Virus record (IMG/VR): IMGVR_UViG_3300025849_000150
Location: 1 to 29,980 of that record
Source: a virus
Length of the DNA stretch: 29,980 nucleotides
Direction: 5' to 3' (one strand)
The position numbers and the translations under genes were made by a program. How positions within the stretch are numbered: position 1 is the stretch's first letter; each line of letters starts with the position of its first letter. The notes below the pieces were generated by a model. The model was given only the letters and a program-made list of their open reading frames with translations. It was not told the DNA's origin and made no database searches. This document shows, in pieces, positions 15,348-22,945 of this stretch.

Positions 15348-18128
15348 TTAGTTTAATTTTTTCTTAAGTTCTTCTACTTCTGCTGAAAGTTCTTGAACTG
15401 CTTTAATAAGAGGATGTATAAACATTTCTTGTGAAACAGATTGTATGCCTGTATTTTCTTCTACATCCCAACCACCGAAATCTTCAATGCTATGTTCATC
15501 AATAGCTTCCTTAACTTCTTGTGCTATTAAACCATACATTTTTTTATTATATTGTGGTTTTAATTGAGTTTCATCATAGTCGGGTAAGCTTGGGTCTATG
15601 TCTGCTTTTGCTTTCCAAGTAAAAGTTACTGGGTTTAAATCGTTAATAAAAGCTAAACCACAATCATTATTAGGTACAATATTTTCTTTGTATCTTTCAT
15701 CAGATACTCTTGTCCAAGAAGCGTTTGTATCAAAGTTATTATAAACTCTATCGTTACCAGTGCCTTTACCAAATGTAAATGTGTTATTACCATGACTTAA
15801 TAGACCATTACCTAAAACAATTTGATTATTTCCACTATAAACACTTACGTTAGTTCCATAACCTACTAACGTGTTAGCATATCCCGTAGTTATTACATCA
15901 CCAGAACTACGACCAATGCACGCATTTGAGTAACCAGTAGTGATATTCTCTCCTGCATAATTACCAAAAGCTGTATTTCCTGTTGCGGTTGTCATGTCTA
16001 CTAAAGAAGCGTAACCTACTGCTGTATTGTCATTAGCTGTTGTAGATTCTGACATACTAAAATGACCAACTGCCGTATTAAACACATTACCAGTAGTAGT
16101 ATTTTGTTTAGTTAGGGCAACATTACCAATAGCAATTTGATACGAACCACCTGTTACTGCGTCTAAAGCAGTATCGCCAATAGCTAATTGATAAGTAGAA
16201 GTAGTAACTGAAGAAGCAGCACCAACACCTATTGCTATATTATTTGCACCAGTAGTACATGCTCCTAATGCTCCATATCCTATAGCAGTTACAGATGAGG
16301 CTGTTGTTACTGCGTCTGCTGCTGTTGCACCTACTGCTGTGTTTTCTGCACCTGTAGTGTTTGCTACCATAGCATTCATACCAACTGCTGTGTTGTTTGC
16401 TCCTGATGTATTAACTGCTAATGCTTGACCACCTAAAGCAGTATTGTTTGCTGCTGTTGTAGCTACGCCTAATGTGTTGTAACCAACTGCTGTGTTGAGA
16501 CTTCCTGTAGTAAGTGCATCTCCTGCAGTAGCACCTACTGCTACGTTATATTCACCTGTAGTATTTGCTATTAATGAACCATAGCCAACTGCGGTGTTAT
16601 TAGAAGCTGTGGTGTTTGCTGCAAGTGCACTATCACCAACAGCAGTATTGTTTCCACCAGTAGTTTGTGCAGTAAGAGCATTTCTTCCAACTGAAACTGT
16701 GTAATCTCCTGTGGTATTGGCATCTAAGGAACCTGAACCAACTGCGACATTTCCTGTACCTGTAGTGTTTGCCTTTAAAGAATCGTGTCCAACCGCAGTA
16801 TTATTTGAAGCAGTTGTATTATTATCTAAAGAACCTTGTCCTACTGCTGTGTTAGAATTACCTGTGGTGTTAGCATCTAAAGCACTTGAACCAACTCCTG
16901 TATTTTCAATACCTGTGGTATTTACAAGTAAAGCACCTTTACCGACTGCTGTGTTTTGTGTACCTTCAGTATTTGCACTTAACGATTCAAAACCAACAGC
17001 AGTATTTCTAATTCCAGTTGTATTAGCATCTAAAGATGCAGAACCTATACCGACATTTGAGTGTCCTGTAGTGTTGGCTACAAGTGCAGCTTGACCAACA
17101 GCAGTATTGTTAGAAGCAGTTGTATTTGCTTTTAAAGCCGAATCACCTACAGCAGTATTTGAAGTACCTTCTGTAATAGCAGTTCCTGCGTTATATCCAA
17201 ATGCACTATTAAAGTTTCCTGTGGTATTAGCAATCATAGATAATCTACCTACAGCAGTATTTCTTCTTCCTGTAGTGTTTGCTAATAAGGAACTTGAACC
17301 AACTGCTACATTGTCATACCCTGTAGTGTTGGCTGTTAAGGCACTTTTACCAATAGCAACATTATCATCACCTGTAGTCAAAGCTGCAAAAACATCTACA
17401 CCTACACCTACATTATTATCTGCTGCATCTATAGTACCTGTAGTAGTATCTCCAAGCATAAATGAACTAGTACCAAAAGTTTTATAGTTTAGTGCTGAAC
17501 CATTAATAGTTAGTGCGTCTGTTTCTGTAGTTCCATCTACGTCTATAGAACCAGCTAAATCTATGTCACCACTAAAAGTAGCTGTTTGTGCAAAAGTTGT
17601 ACCACCTCCATCAGCTATAGTTATAGCGTCATCACCATCTGTAAATTCTATTAATGGGGTTTGTATTGCTGATGATGTTTCTATAATGCCACTTGTTTGC
17701 AAATTTAAAGAAGCAAAAGCATCAGTTACCTTTGCTCCACTACCTGCACCATCTAAGTAAACCATCTTAGTTGCACCCGTTGGTATAGTTACAGTTGCTC
17801 CACTACCTTGCTTTATAATAATAGACTGTGAACCACTTGTTCCATTCTCAATAATATGTACTCTATTTAAAGTATTAGGTGCAATAGTAATCGTACAAGT
17901 TGAGTCTAATGTACCTGTATATTTAACATACATAGCCCTTACAGGGTCTGTAGCTCCATCTGCTACTGTAGAAGTATGCGTATCTGCGTTGGTTGTTATG
18001 CCTTCTGTTCCAAAGCCTAAAGCTTCGCCAATCAGTTCCAAATTTGTATTCGTTGATGTTCCCCATGTACCCGACTCATCACCGGTTGCAATTTCTTTTA
18101 ATCTTAAATCATTTACATAAGTTGCCAT
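15348..18128 (-). CDS. Tail fibre with 17-residue repeats and C-terminal S74 intramolecular chaperone
   Basis: 926 aa. Residues 1-140 (MATYVNDLRLKEIATGDESG, GTWGTSTNTNLELIGEALGF) are the conserved N-terminal virion-attachment part seen in marine phage fibres. Residues 150-238 are beta-helix-like. Residues about 239-768 are some 31 tandem units of the type NTAVGxxALxANTTGxx, resembling YadA-head/trimeric beta-roll repeats. The last 124 residues are a Peptidase S74 intramolecular chaperone. VSDERYKENI gives the expected catalytic Ser809 and, five residues on, Lys814, followed by KKMYGLIAQEV and a final coiled coil (VQELSAEVEELKKKLN). By family knowledge the chaperone folds the trimer and then cuts itself off before Ser809. 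It is the likely receptor-binding protein. Confidence 0.93.
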   Translation of the reverse strand: MATYVNDLRLKEIATGDESGTWGTSTNTNLELIGEALGFGTEGITTNADTHTSTVADGATDPVRAMYVKYTGTLDSTCTITIAPNTLNRVHIIENGTSGSQSIIIKQGSGATVTIPTGATKMVYLDGAGSGAKVTDAFASLNLQTSGIIETSSAIQTPLIEFTDGDDAITIADGGGTTFAQTATFSGDIDLAGSIDVDGTTETDALTINGSALNYKTFGTSSFMLGDTTTGTIDAADNNVGVGVDVFAALTTGDDNVAIGKSALTANTTGYDNVAVGSSSLLANTTGRRNTAVGRLSMIANTTGNFNSAFGYNAGTAITEGTSNTAVGDSALKANTTASNNTAVGQAALVANTTGHSNVGIGSASLDANTTGIRNTAVGFESLSANTEGTQNTAVGKGALLVNTTGIENTGVGSSALDANTTGNSNTAVGQGSLDNNTTASNNTAVGHDSLKANTTGTGNVAVGSGSLDANTTGDYTVSVGRNALTAQTTGGNNTAVGDSALAANTTASNNTAVGYGSLIANTTGEYNVAVGATAGDALTTGSLNTAVGYNTLGVATTAANNTALGGQALAVNTSGANNTAVGMNAMVANTTGAENTAVGATAADAVTTASSVTAIGYGALGACTTGANNIAIGVGAASSVTTSTYQLAIGDTALDAVTGGSYQIAIGNVALTKQNTTTGNVFNTAVGHFSMSESTTANDNTAVGYASLVDMTTATGNTAFGNYAGENITTGYSNACIGRSSGDVITTGYANTLVGYGTNVSVYSGNNQIVLGNGLLSHGNNTFTFGKGTGNDRVYNNFDTNASWTRVSDERYKENIVPNNDCGLAFINDLNPVTFTWKAKADIDPSLPDYDETQLKPQYNKKMYGLIAQEVKEAIDEHSIEDFGGWDVEENTGIQSVSQEMFIHPLIKAVQELSAEVEELKKKLN
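15825..17414 (-). repeat. About 31 tandem 51-bp repeats in the tail fibre
   Basis: Each unit codes 17 residues with the pattern N-(T/V)-A-(V/I)-G-x-x-(A/S)-L-x-A-N-T-T-(G/A)-x-x. I count about 31 units, one of them extended by three residues (KQNTTTGNVF). Divergence between copies is substantial at the DNA level, with a few closely similar pairs (NTTASNNTAVG occurs several times). A multiple-of-three unit lets copy number vary without a frameshift. The repeats also keep antisense frames open. Confidence 0.9.
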
Positions 18129-18158
18129 AATTTTTCCTCTGTATAAATATTAAACCAT

Positions 18159-18689
18159 TTAGGCTGCTACGTCACTCCATGTTGTAGTTTGTGACGAATC
18201 TACAGCAGACCATGTGTTATTAACTCCCGGAACTACATCACTCCAAACAGTGACTGTTCCTACTGCTCCTGTAGCTAATACATTGTTTACAGCTACATTA
18301 GCATCTGCTTGTACTGTTTCTGTACCTAGTGCAGTTGTTCCGGCAAGACCAGTTATTGAAAGTATATTGACTGTAACAAGTCCTATACTTCCTAAAGCAC
18401 TTGTACCTGCTACTCCTGTAGGAAATACATTTGCATCACAAGTTACTGTCTCATCCCCAAGACCTACAGTTGATGCATTACCTGATACACCTTGTATAGC
18501 AAAACCAGCAGCTACAACTGAGTTTAATGCAGATGTTCCGACTACACCTGTTTCAGTTACATTAGCATCACAAGTAACAGTTTCATTGCCTAATGCAGAT
18601 GTGCCAGCTAATCCTGTTACAGCTACCTCTACTGAGGTAACACCCCAAGAATCTGTACCCCAACCTGCTCTACCCCAACCAGTTGCCAT
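18159..18689 (-). CDS. Repeat-containing minor structural protein (WGRAGWG start)
   Basis: 176 aa. It starts MATGWGRAGWGTDSWGVTSV, a Trp/Gly-rich head. Most of the rest is built from units of roughly 20 residues with TGLAGTSALG, ETVTCDANV and TGVAGTSALG recurring; TCDANV occurs twice and QADANV once. The end (TWSAVDSSQTTTWSDVAA) repeats a TWS/SDV unit. This is likely a beta-solenoid or fibrous virion protein. It lies directly upstream of the tail fibre gene, so a baseplate, fibre-anchor or second adhesin role is plausible. There is no signal peptide or enzyme motif. Confidence 0.8.
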   Translation of the reverse strand: MATGWGRAGWGTDSWGVTSVEVAVTGLAGTSALGNETVTCDANVTETGVVGTSALNSVVAAGFAIQGVSGNASTVGLGDETVTCDANVFPTGVAGTSALGSIGLVTVNILSITGLAGTTALGTETVQADANVAVNNVLATGAVGTVTVWSDVVPGVNNTWSAVDSSQTTTWSDVAA

Positions 18690-18697
18690 TTAAATCC

Positions 18698-19129
18698 TTA
18701 TGCTATTCTTATAACAGCGTTTGATGCGTCAGCAGTTGGAAACGTAATAGTAAATGAACCTGCTGTAGATGTTTTATCTCCACCAAAATCAAATACAGCT
18801 ACTGCTGGATCACCCGAAGCAGTGTCATTGAAGATCATACATCCTCTAGCAGTTATAGTAGCAGTGCCAAATGTAAGATCAGCAAAGTCTGTAAATGCAG
18901 TTGTGCCTGAAGTTGCAGGATCGACACGTGTAAGTGCGTTTCCTTTGGCTGTATAGTTAGTACCAGTAGCTTCTTGTGAAGTTGTATACGCAGTAGTAGC
19001 TGCACTCATAGTAGCACTACTTGTATACAGTGCTAATCTAAATGTGTTTCCACCTGAGTTTTTAAAATTATGCACACCTTCCAATAGTTCTTTCTTGAAT
19101 GAAGTACACATTGCTTGTGTTATAGCCAT
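18698..19129 (-). CDS. Conserved phage structural protein (143 aa)
   Basis: MAITQAMCTSFKKELLEGVH followed by NTFRLALYTSSATM and a beta-rich C-terminal half (ARGCMIFNDTASGDPAVAVF, DFGGDKTSTAGSFTITFPTA). This layout, a short N-terminal helix and then a beta sandwich, recurs in phage structural proteins sitting between connector and fibre genes. It has one Cys near the start and one in the beta part. Start TAATG overlaps the previous gene. It is probably a tail or fibre-base component; name and exact family are uncertain. Confidence 0.82.
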   Translation of the reverse strand: MAITQAMCTSFKKELLEGVHNFKNSGGNTFRLALYTSSATMSAATTAYTTSQEATGTNYTAKGNALTRVDPATSGTTAFTDFADLTFGTATITARGCMIFNDTASGDPAVAVFDFGGDKTSTAGSFTITFPTADASNAVIRIA

Positions 19130-19419
19130 TATAGCCTCCTTATAATATTAGCAAGGTCTTTATGTCCTTGCTGTTCTAATTGATTGCATACTGTGCATAT
19201 GTGATTCTTAATAGCTTCACGCATATAGTATCCAATTACCTGACGAGCAGCATCTTTAAATATATGTGCTTGCGCTTTTATACTCTCATCTGCTGTATCG
19301 CTTATTGAAATCAGTCTATCAGTTGCCATATCTGCAACCTCATCAACTGTATGTCCTCTATAATCTGTAGTTTTTACACCAAGATTGCCTACTGATATTT
19401 CAAATTTATCTGTTTGCAT
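19129..19419 (-). CDS. Small helical hypothetical protein (96 aa)
   Basis: MQTDKFEISVGNLGVKTTDY, then GHTVDEVADMATDRLISISD and a helical C-terminal half (HIFKDAARQVIGYYMREAIK, ICTVCNQLEQQGHKDLANII). It contains a CxxC pair (CTVC) with no second pair, so a zinc site is not supported. Genes of this kind occur in phage structural clusters; function is unknown. It overlaps both neighbours by one base. Confidence 0.8.
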   Translation of the reverse strand: MQTDKFEISVGNLGVKTTDYRGHTVDEVADMATDRLISISDTADESIKAQAHIFKDAARQVIGYYMREAIKNHICTVCNQLEQQGHKDLANIIRRL

Positions 19420-20186
19420 TAGTAAACAATAGGCTCCGGTGGTGTACTTCCATTTGATCTTTCATCTACAATCCATTCTTTAGGATTTTCTCTACCTATT
19501 ATTCCATGCGGTACCATTTTTTCTTGTACTATCTCAGAATACTTACAAACTTTTAATTCTCCGTTTTCTGCATAAGAAATTACTGGATCGTTTAAACGAT
19601 GGTAACCATAAAGTTTTTCTTTCATATCTACATTAGCATCTAAAAGATTACATCTTACAGCTACAGCTACATCAATGTCCCTCTCCATGCATTTGCCTAA
19701 CCAATATTCACAACATGCTCTACCCATTTCAGCAAAGTGTGCATTAGTATTGTAAGTAAAATCTGTACCAAACATACTGATTGTTCCTACATTATTCCAA
19801 TATGCAAATGCTATAGCATAAGCAACAGTATTATTTAAGTAAGCACATCCTGTATCTTTAATTACAGCTTCTATTGGGTATTCTTCAACAGCAGGAACTC
19901 TTGAATCTAGTTCGCAAGAGTAAATAGGATAATCTACTTTAGGTAATTCTTCTCTCATCATTTGTGTCATAGATGCTGCTTCATCAGAATCTAAAAATCT
20001 TGACATAGGATCAAGTATAAATGCTCTGTCTGCTTTATTAACTACACCTATCATCGCATTAATAACCCAAACTTCGTCAAACTTCTTGCTATGTAATAAA
20101 GAAAAATGAAAATCTATTTGACTCATCCCCATAGCAACTATAGCTATGTGTTTACCTTCTAGTTCTAATATTTTTTCTTTTAACAT
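19419..20186 (-). CDS. Rossmann-like DUF115/MptE-type protein (possible glycosyl- or pyrophosphoryl-transfer)
   Basis: 255 aa. The N-terminus (GKHIAIVAMGMSQIDFHFSL) is a beta-strand/loop/helix like a nucleotide-binding start. It is followed by FDEVWVINAMIGVVNKADRA and FILDPMSRF. Then comes TGCAYLNNTVAYAIAFAYWN-NVGTISMFGTDFTY, whose N-(T/S)-x-x-x-A-x-x-x-A...G-(T/F)-D pattern resembles DUF115 / motility-accessory-factor-like proteins found in phages and surface-glycan loci. The family members I recall are linked to sugar or phosphate transfer, but no single catalytic residue can be named. The region ACCEYWLGKCMERDIDVAVA has three Cys. It sits among neck genes, unusual for an enzyme. It could modify virion proteins; this is inference. 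Confidence 0.85.
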   Translation of the reverse strand: MLKEKILELEGKHIAIVAMGMSQIDFHFSLLHSKKFDEVWVINAMIGVVNKADRAFILDPMSRFLDSDEAASMTQMMREELPKVDYPIYSCELDSRVPAVEEYPIEAVIKDTGCAYLNNTVAYAIAFAYWNNVGTISMFGTDFTYNTNAHFAEMGRACCEYWLGKCMERDIDVAVAVRCNLLDANVDMKEKLYGYHRLNDPVISYAENGELKVCKYSEIVQEKMVPHGIIGRENPKEWIVDERSNGSTPPEPIVY

Positions 20187-20836
20187 TATTGCCCTTCTAT
20201 TCTGTATTGCCCACTTCTATAAGCATCTTTTCTATTTCTACCATCATTTTCTATAATAAGTTTTTCTAATGCATCTTTAAATCTAGTTTCATATGTTTGT
20301 AAAACATCAGCTTCACCTTTCATAAATATATATGCTTCAACTAAAGAACCAAACAAAAGAGCATCAGGTGCATTAGTACCAAGCCAACTTGTTCCATCTG
20401 ATGATGCAGTAATTGATTGTGGTAAATAAAAATAATGTAGTTCTACTGTATACGTTGAGTCAGGAGTAGGTGCTAATATTAAATGTGTATCATCAAACTG
20501 TGCATAAAACTCAGGTAATCCTGTATTAGATGCACTAGCCGGATAAGCTTCTCTGATAAAGTTTACATCTTTATTTAAAAGAAAACTGTAGTTACTACTT
20601 GAATCAAGAACAGCTAGAGAGTAAGGATATAAAAAATCATCAGGTAATACTAAGTATGGGTTATCAGCTGTGACAGAAGCGGTTTGATTTTTTCTGTAAT
20701 CAGGTAATTGTACTGAACCATTAATTCTATTCTCAGCTTGTTTTATTAGAGTAGACAGGTTGTTAACAAATGTGGTCTCTGTATTTTCTGTGTAATCTTG
20801 TATAGCTGTTTTTAATGTTGTAAATGTAAATGACAT
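20186..20836 (-). CDS. Head-tail connector/adaptor-like protein (216 aa)
   Basis: It starts MSFTFTTLKTAIQDYTENTE with VNNLSTLIKQAENRINGSVQ and LPDYRKNQTASVTADNPYLV. These signatures recur in marine phage structural clusters between capsid and tail genes. The N-terminal half is helical and the central part beta-rich (FYAQFDDTHLILAPTPDSTY, TVELHYFYLPQSI). The C-terminus is helical (DALLFGSLVEAYIFMKGEAD, YETRFKDALEKLII). This helix-beta-helix plan fits adaptor proteins that stack under the portal. Its position right after the gp4-like gene supports a neck role; the exact family is uncertain. Confidence 0.84.
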   Translation of the reverse strand: MSFTFTTLKTAIQDYTENTETTFVNNLSTLIKQAENRINGSVQLPDYRKNQTASVTADNPYLVLPDDFLYPYSLAVLDSSSNYSFLLNKDVNFIREAYPASASNTGLPEFYAQFDDTHLILAPTPDSTYTVELHYFYLPQSITASSDGTSWLGTNAPDALLFGSLVEAYIFMKGEADVLQTYETRFKDALEKLIIENDGRNRKDAYRSGQYRIEGQ

Positions 20837-21180
20837 TAGCTTGTTGTAATTTTTAAGTTTCCTATATTACCTTTCAGTACCATGTTGCTTAAACTTGAAT
20901 CACCAAATGCAGAGTTCCATCCACCTATAGGATTGAATCCAAACAATCCTCTACTAGCTTCTAAATCGTTTTGTGGTCTAGGATTCCTGAGTGCTTCTGG
21001 ATCATTAAGTCTTAATCTACCTAACTGAAGTTGAGGTTGATCTTTATCAAGAACATCTTTGCCAACAAGTAGACCAGTTCTTTTTTGATTTTTAATTTGA
21101 TTCCTTAAATCTTTTAAAGGATATCTAAAACCAGTTCTATCACATATACCATATGCATGTTTGCCTTTTGCAAATGACAT
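20836..21180 (-). CDS. Conserved small phage structural protein (CDRTGFRYPL family)
   Basis: 114 aa from MSFAKGKHAYGICDRTGFRY. The frame is open further upstream (MFREVTN...). I choose 21180 because a GGGAGG ribosome site ends a few bases before it and it leaves only one base after the preceding stop. The motif CDRTGFRYPLKDLRNQ and the Pro/Asn-rich middle (QLQLGRLRLNDPEALRNPRP) are typical of a small protein in marine phage neck clusters. The C-terminus is Gly/Ser-rich. The Cys lies in a rubredoxin-like knuckle half (CDR) but no partner cysteines are present. Function is unknown. Confidence 0.82.
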   Translation of the reverse strand: MSFAKGKHAYGICDRTGFRYPLKDLRNQIKNQKRTGLLVGKDVLDKDQPQLQLGRLRLNDPEALRNPRPQNDLEASRGLFGFNPIGGWNSAFGDSSLSNMVLKGNIGNLKITTS

Positions 21181-21181
21181 A

Positions 21182-21868
21182 TTAGTAACCTCCCGGAACA
21201 AATCTTACAGCTGCTTTGACTCTATTCTCTTCAGAGGCAAGCTTCCATTGTTCTTCGTATTGTTGTTTTAAAAAAGGTATTCTTTGTGAAGCTTCTGGAT
21301 TCTTCATAGCTAAATAATAAGCTAAGCCTGCTACTAAACATGGCAAGAAAACTTTAGGTATATCTATAGTATTAGAAGCTGGGTTGCCTGCATCATATAT
21401 TTGTCTAAGTCTATACCAAACTACTTTATAAGTTTCTGAACTATCAGGTATAGGATATAAAGTAAATGTTGTAGTACCACTATTTCTATTTACTAATATT
21501 TCATTAGGTCTACCTTGATCTAATTTATTAGGTACATCTGAATATTGTGAAAAAGATATTCTAGTTAAAGCTGTATCGCTTTGTGAATTGCTTTCACCAT
21601 CATTAGTTCTAAGATGATGTTCTAGTAAATCAATAGTATCTCCTTCTAATGTATATGTAGAAGTACCAGCAGTAAGGGTTGTACTACCTGATTCAACTTG
21701 CCATAGATTCAAACCTCTATTAGCCCATTCAAGCATCATAAGATTTATACTACGTCTAGCTGTACGCAAGTCATAGCCAGTACGCATTTCTAAACCAGCT
21801 AGTTCAAAAGCTTCTTCTGCTGCTTCTGCTATATCTAAATCAAAACTATTAGTAGTGGCTGTAGCCAT
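21182..21868 (-). CDS. P22 gp4-like tail accessory / head-tail connector protein (tentative)
   Basis: 228 aa. It begins FDLDIAEAAEEAFELAGLEM and RTARRSINLMMLEWANRGLN, the helical start typical of P22 gp4-like tail accessory factors that dock on the portal. A beta part follows (ISFSQYSDVPNKLDQGRPNE, ILVNRNSGTTTFTLYPIPDS, YKVVWYRLRQIYDAGNPASN). The end is helical (LPCLVAGLAYYLAMKNPEAS, FLKQQYEEQWKLASEENRVK). The segment GRPxEILVNR...FTLYPIP is the piece I most associate with this family. Some P22 gp4 proteins have muramidase activity; no catalytic site can be read here. Confidence 0.87.
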   Translation of the reverse strand: MATATTNSFDLDIAEAAEEAFELAGLEMRTGYDLRTARRSINLMMLEWANRGLNLWQVESGSTTLTAGTSTYTLEGDTIDLLEHHLRTNDGESNSQSDTALTRISFSQYSDVPNKLDQGRPNEILVNRNSGTTTFTLYPIPDSSETYKVVWYRLRQIYDAGNPASNTIDIPKVFLPCLVAGLAYYLAMKNPEASQRIPFLKQQYEEQWKLASEENRVKAAVRFVPGGY

Positions 21869-21871
21869 ATT

Positions 21872-22087
21872 TTATTTCTTTTTAGGTGCTTTATATCCAG
21901 TCATACCACCAGTTCCATAACTTAGCATACCGCCTTCTTTTCTTTTAACTAATTCTTGATAATCTTCAACCATTCCGCCTTCGTCATAGTTGATGACCAT
22001 ATCTTTACCAGTCTTTTTACTTTCTTCTCTTGCAGCTTTCATACCCGATCCATCGTATGAAAACTTTTTATTACCTACATTTGGCAT
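21872..22087 (-). CDS. Small Gly-Gly-Met motif protein (71 aa)
   Basis: MPNVGNKKFSYDGSGMKAAR, then three Gly-Gly-Met sites: EGGMV at 36-40, EGGML at 51-55 and GGMTG at 60-64. It ends in a basic tail (KAPKKK). There is no predicted membrane segment. A good ribosome site (AAGGAG) precedes the ATG. The same kind of Gly-Gly motif occurs in the large internal virion proteins far downstream. The gene lies between the nuclease and the connector gene. Function is unknown. Confidence 0.8.
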   Translation of the reverse strand: MPNVGNKKFSYDGSGMKAAREESKKTGKDMVINYDEGGMVEDYQELVKRKEGGMLSYGTGGMTGYKAPKKK

Positions 22088-22122
22088 CTTTTACTCCTTA
22101 TGTTTAAACGTGTTACTATATT

Positions 22123-22539
22123 TTAAAGTTCCAATATACCATTATCAATTAAAATTTGTCTGTTCTTAAGATGTTCTTCTTCTATATCATCTTTACTTTG
22201 TCCAAAGTATTTGACTGCATGATGATTGTCAACCATTGATTGATTTATGTTTACACCATCTACTACTACATCACCTAATACTCTTCCAAATTTTCCTCTT
22301 GAATCTTTAAGTTTTGTTTGTATACAAACCTTTTCTCCTTCTTCTATGGCTTTTCTTAAGAAAGCCGAAGCCATTTTTCCTCTAACCTTCTCATCCAAGT
22401 TACGAGTACGTGACTCGGGAGTATCAATACCATATAGCCTAACGCGAGACTTATAAAGGATATCAAAGCCAAGGTCCAACACAACATCGATAGTATCTCC
22501 ATCGACAATTTTTTCAACTTTACAATTATATTCATACAT
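22123..22539 (-). CDS. Staphylococcal-nuclease-type (SNase/thermonuclease) endonuclease
   Basis: 138 aa, one complete OB-fold SNase domain with no signal peptide, so it acts in the cytoplasm or in the virion. VDGDTIDVVLDLGFD gives the calcium-binding Asp. RLYGIDTPES carries the equivalents of SNase Arg35, Asp40, Thr41 and Glu43 (here R34, D39, T40, E42). KFGRVLGDVVVDGVNINQSM carries the equivalent of Arg87 (R86). All catalytic positions are present, so an active calcium-dependent phosphodiesterase is expected. It sits among small basic proteins in the structural block, not in a replication block. Host DNA breakdown, processing of packaged DNA or a virion-carried nuclease are the options. Confidence 0.95.
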   Translation of the reverse strand: MYEYNCKVEKIVDGDTIDVVLDLGFDILYKSRVRLYGIDTPESRTRNLDEKVRGKMASAFLRKAIEEGEKVCIQTKLKDSRGKFGRVLGDVVVDGVNINQSMVDNHHAVKYFGQSKDDIEEEHLKNRQILIDNGILEL

Positions 22540-22778
22540 TACCTATACCTCTTAGAAATCTTTGCAGCAGCTTTAGGTTGCTTAGAGAACTGTTTACCTT
22601 TTTTTGTATCTGCTCTTTTCTTTTTAGTAGATGCAGCATACTGTTTACTAGACATTGCCTTGATGGCTTTCTCAGGCAAATACCTTTCGCCTGTTTCTTT
22701 ACTTGGCTTGCCACTTTTTGTTTTCCATTTTTGTTTAGTCCAGTCTTTTAAAGATTTTTGTGACTTCGCTATGCTCAT
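22539..22778 (-). CDS. Small basic phage protein (KSLKDWTKQKW family, DUF5872-like)
   Basis: 79 aa and very Lys-rich. The core KSLKDWTKQKWKTKSGKPSK and TGERYLPEKAIKAMSSKQYA match, from memory, a small protein widespread in cyanophages and other marine phages (probably DUF5872). The C-terminus (KKKRADTKKGKQFSKQPKAA) is nearly all basic. The charge suggests nucleic-acid binding, but no structure-based motif confirms it. It overlaps the nuclease gene after it and the 55-aa gene before it by TAATG junctions, so the three are probably translated together. Confidence 0.88.
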   Translation of the reverse strand: MSIAKSQKSLKDWTKQKWKTKSGKPSKETGERYLPEKAIKAMSSKQYAASTKKKRADTKKGKQFSKQPKAAAKISKRYR

Positions 22779-22945
22779 TACTTCTTAGCTTTTACCTTTG
22801 CTTTCTTAGACAAGTCTTTGAAGTGAAATAACTTAACACTAGTTTTAGTATGGGTTTTATTAGTGTGTAACTCTCCATTAGGCATTTTGTGAGAACTGCC
22901 TTTGTGTTCAGTACCATCCCTTTTGTAATGTTTAACTCCCTTCAT
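22778..22945 (-). CDS. 55-aa basic phage protein (HKMPNGELHT family)
   Basis: The frame runs from MKGVKHYKRDGTEHKGSSHK through MPNGELHTNKTHTKTSVKLF to KVKAKK and TAA. It falls below a 60-aa cutoff. It is supported by an ATGA overlap with the upstream gene, a TAATG overlap with the downstream gene, and a motif (MPNG-x-LH-T-x-K-THT) that I recall from marine phage small proteins. His and Lys make up much of it. A nucleic-acid-binding role is possible but unproven. Confidence 0.85.
   Translation of the reverse strand: MKGVKHYKRDGTEHKGSSHKMPNGELHTNKTHTKTSVKLFHFKDLSKKAKVKAKK

Noticed and set aside
15825-17414. Regularly spaced repeats resembling a CRISPR array.
   Set aside because: Unit length is a constant 51 bp without unique spacers, units diverge freely, and they encode a coherent protein repeat.
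16711-17487. Two plus-strand frames of about 126 codons inside the tail fibre.
   Set aside because: The 51-bp repeat keeps antisense frames open by periodicity. The encoded peptides are repetitive Val/Pro/Ala strings.
18214-18693. Plus-strand 159-codon frame.
   Set aside because: Antisense shadow of the repetitive 176-aa minus-strand gene, with no ribosome site.
19171-19210. CxxC pair (CTVC) in the 96-aa protein as a zinc finger.
   Set aside because: Only one pair; no second Cys/His pair is nearby.
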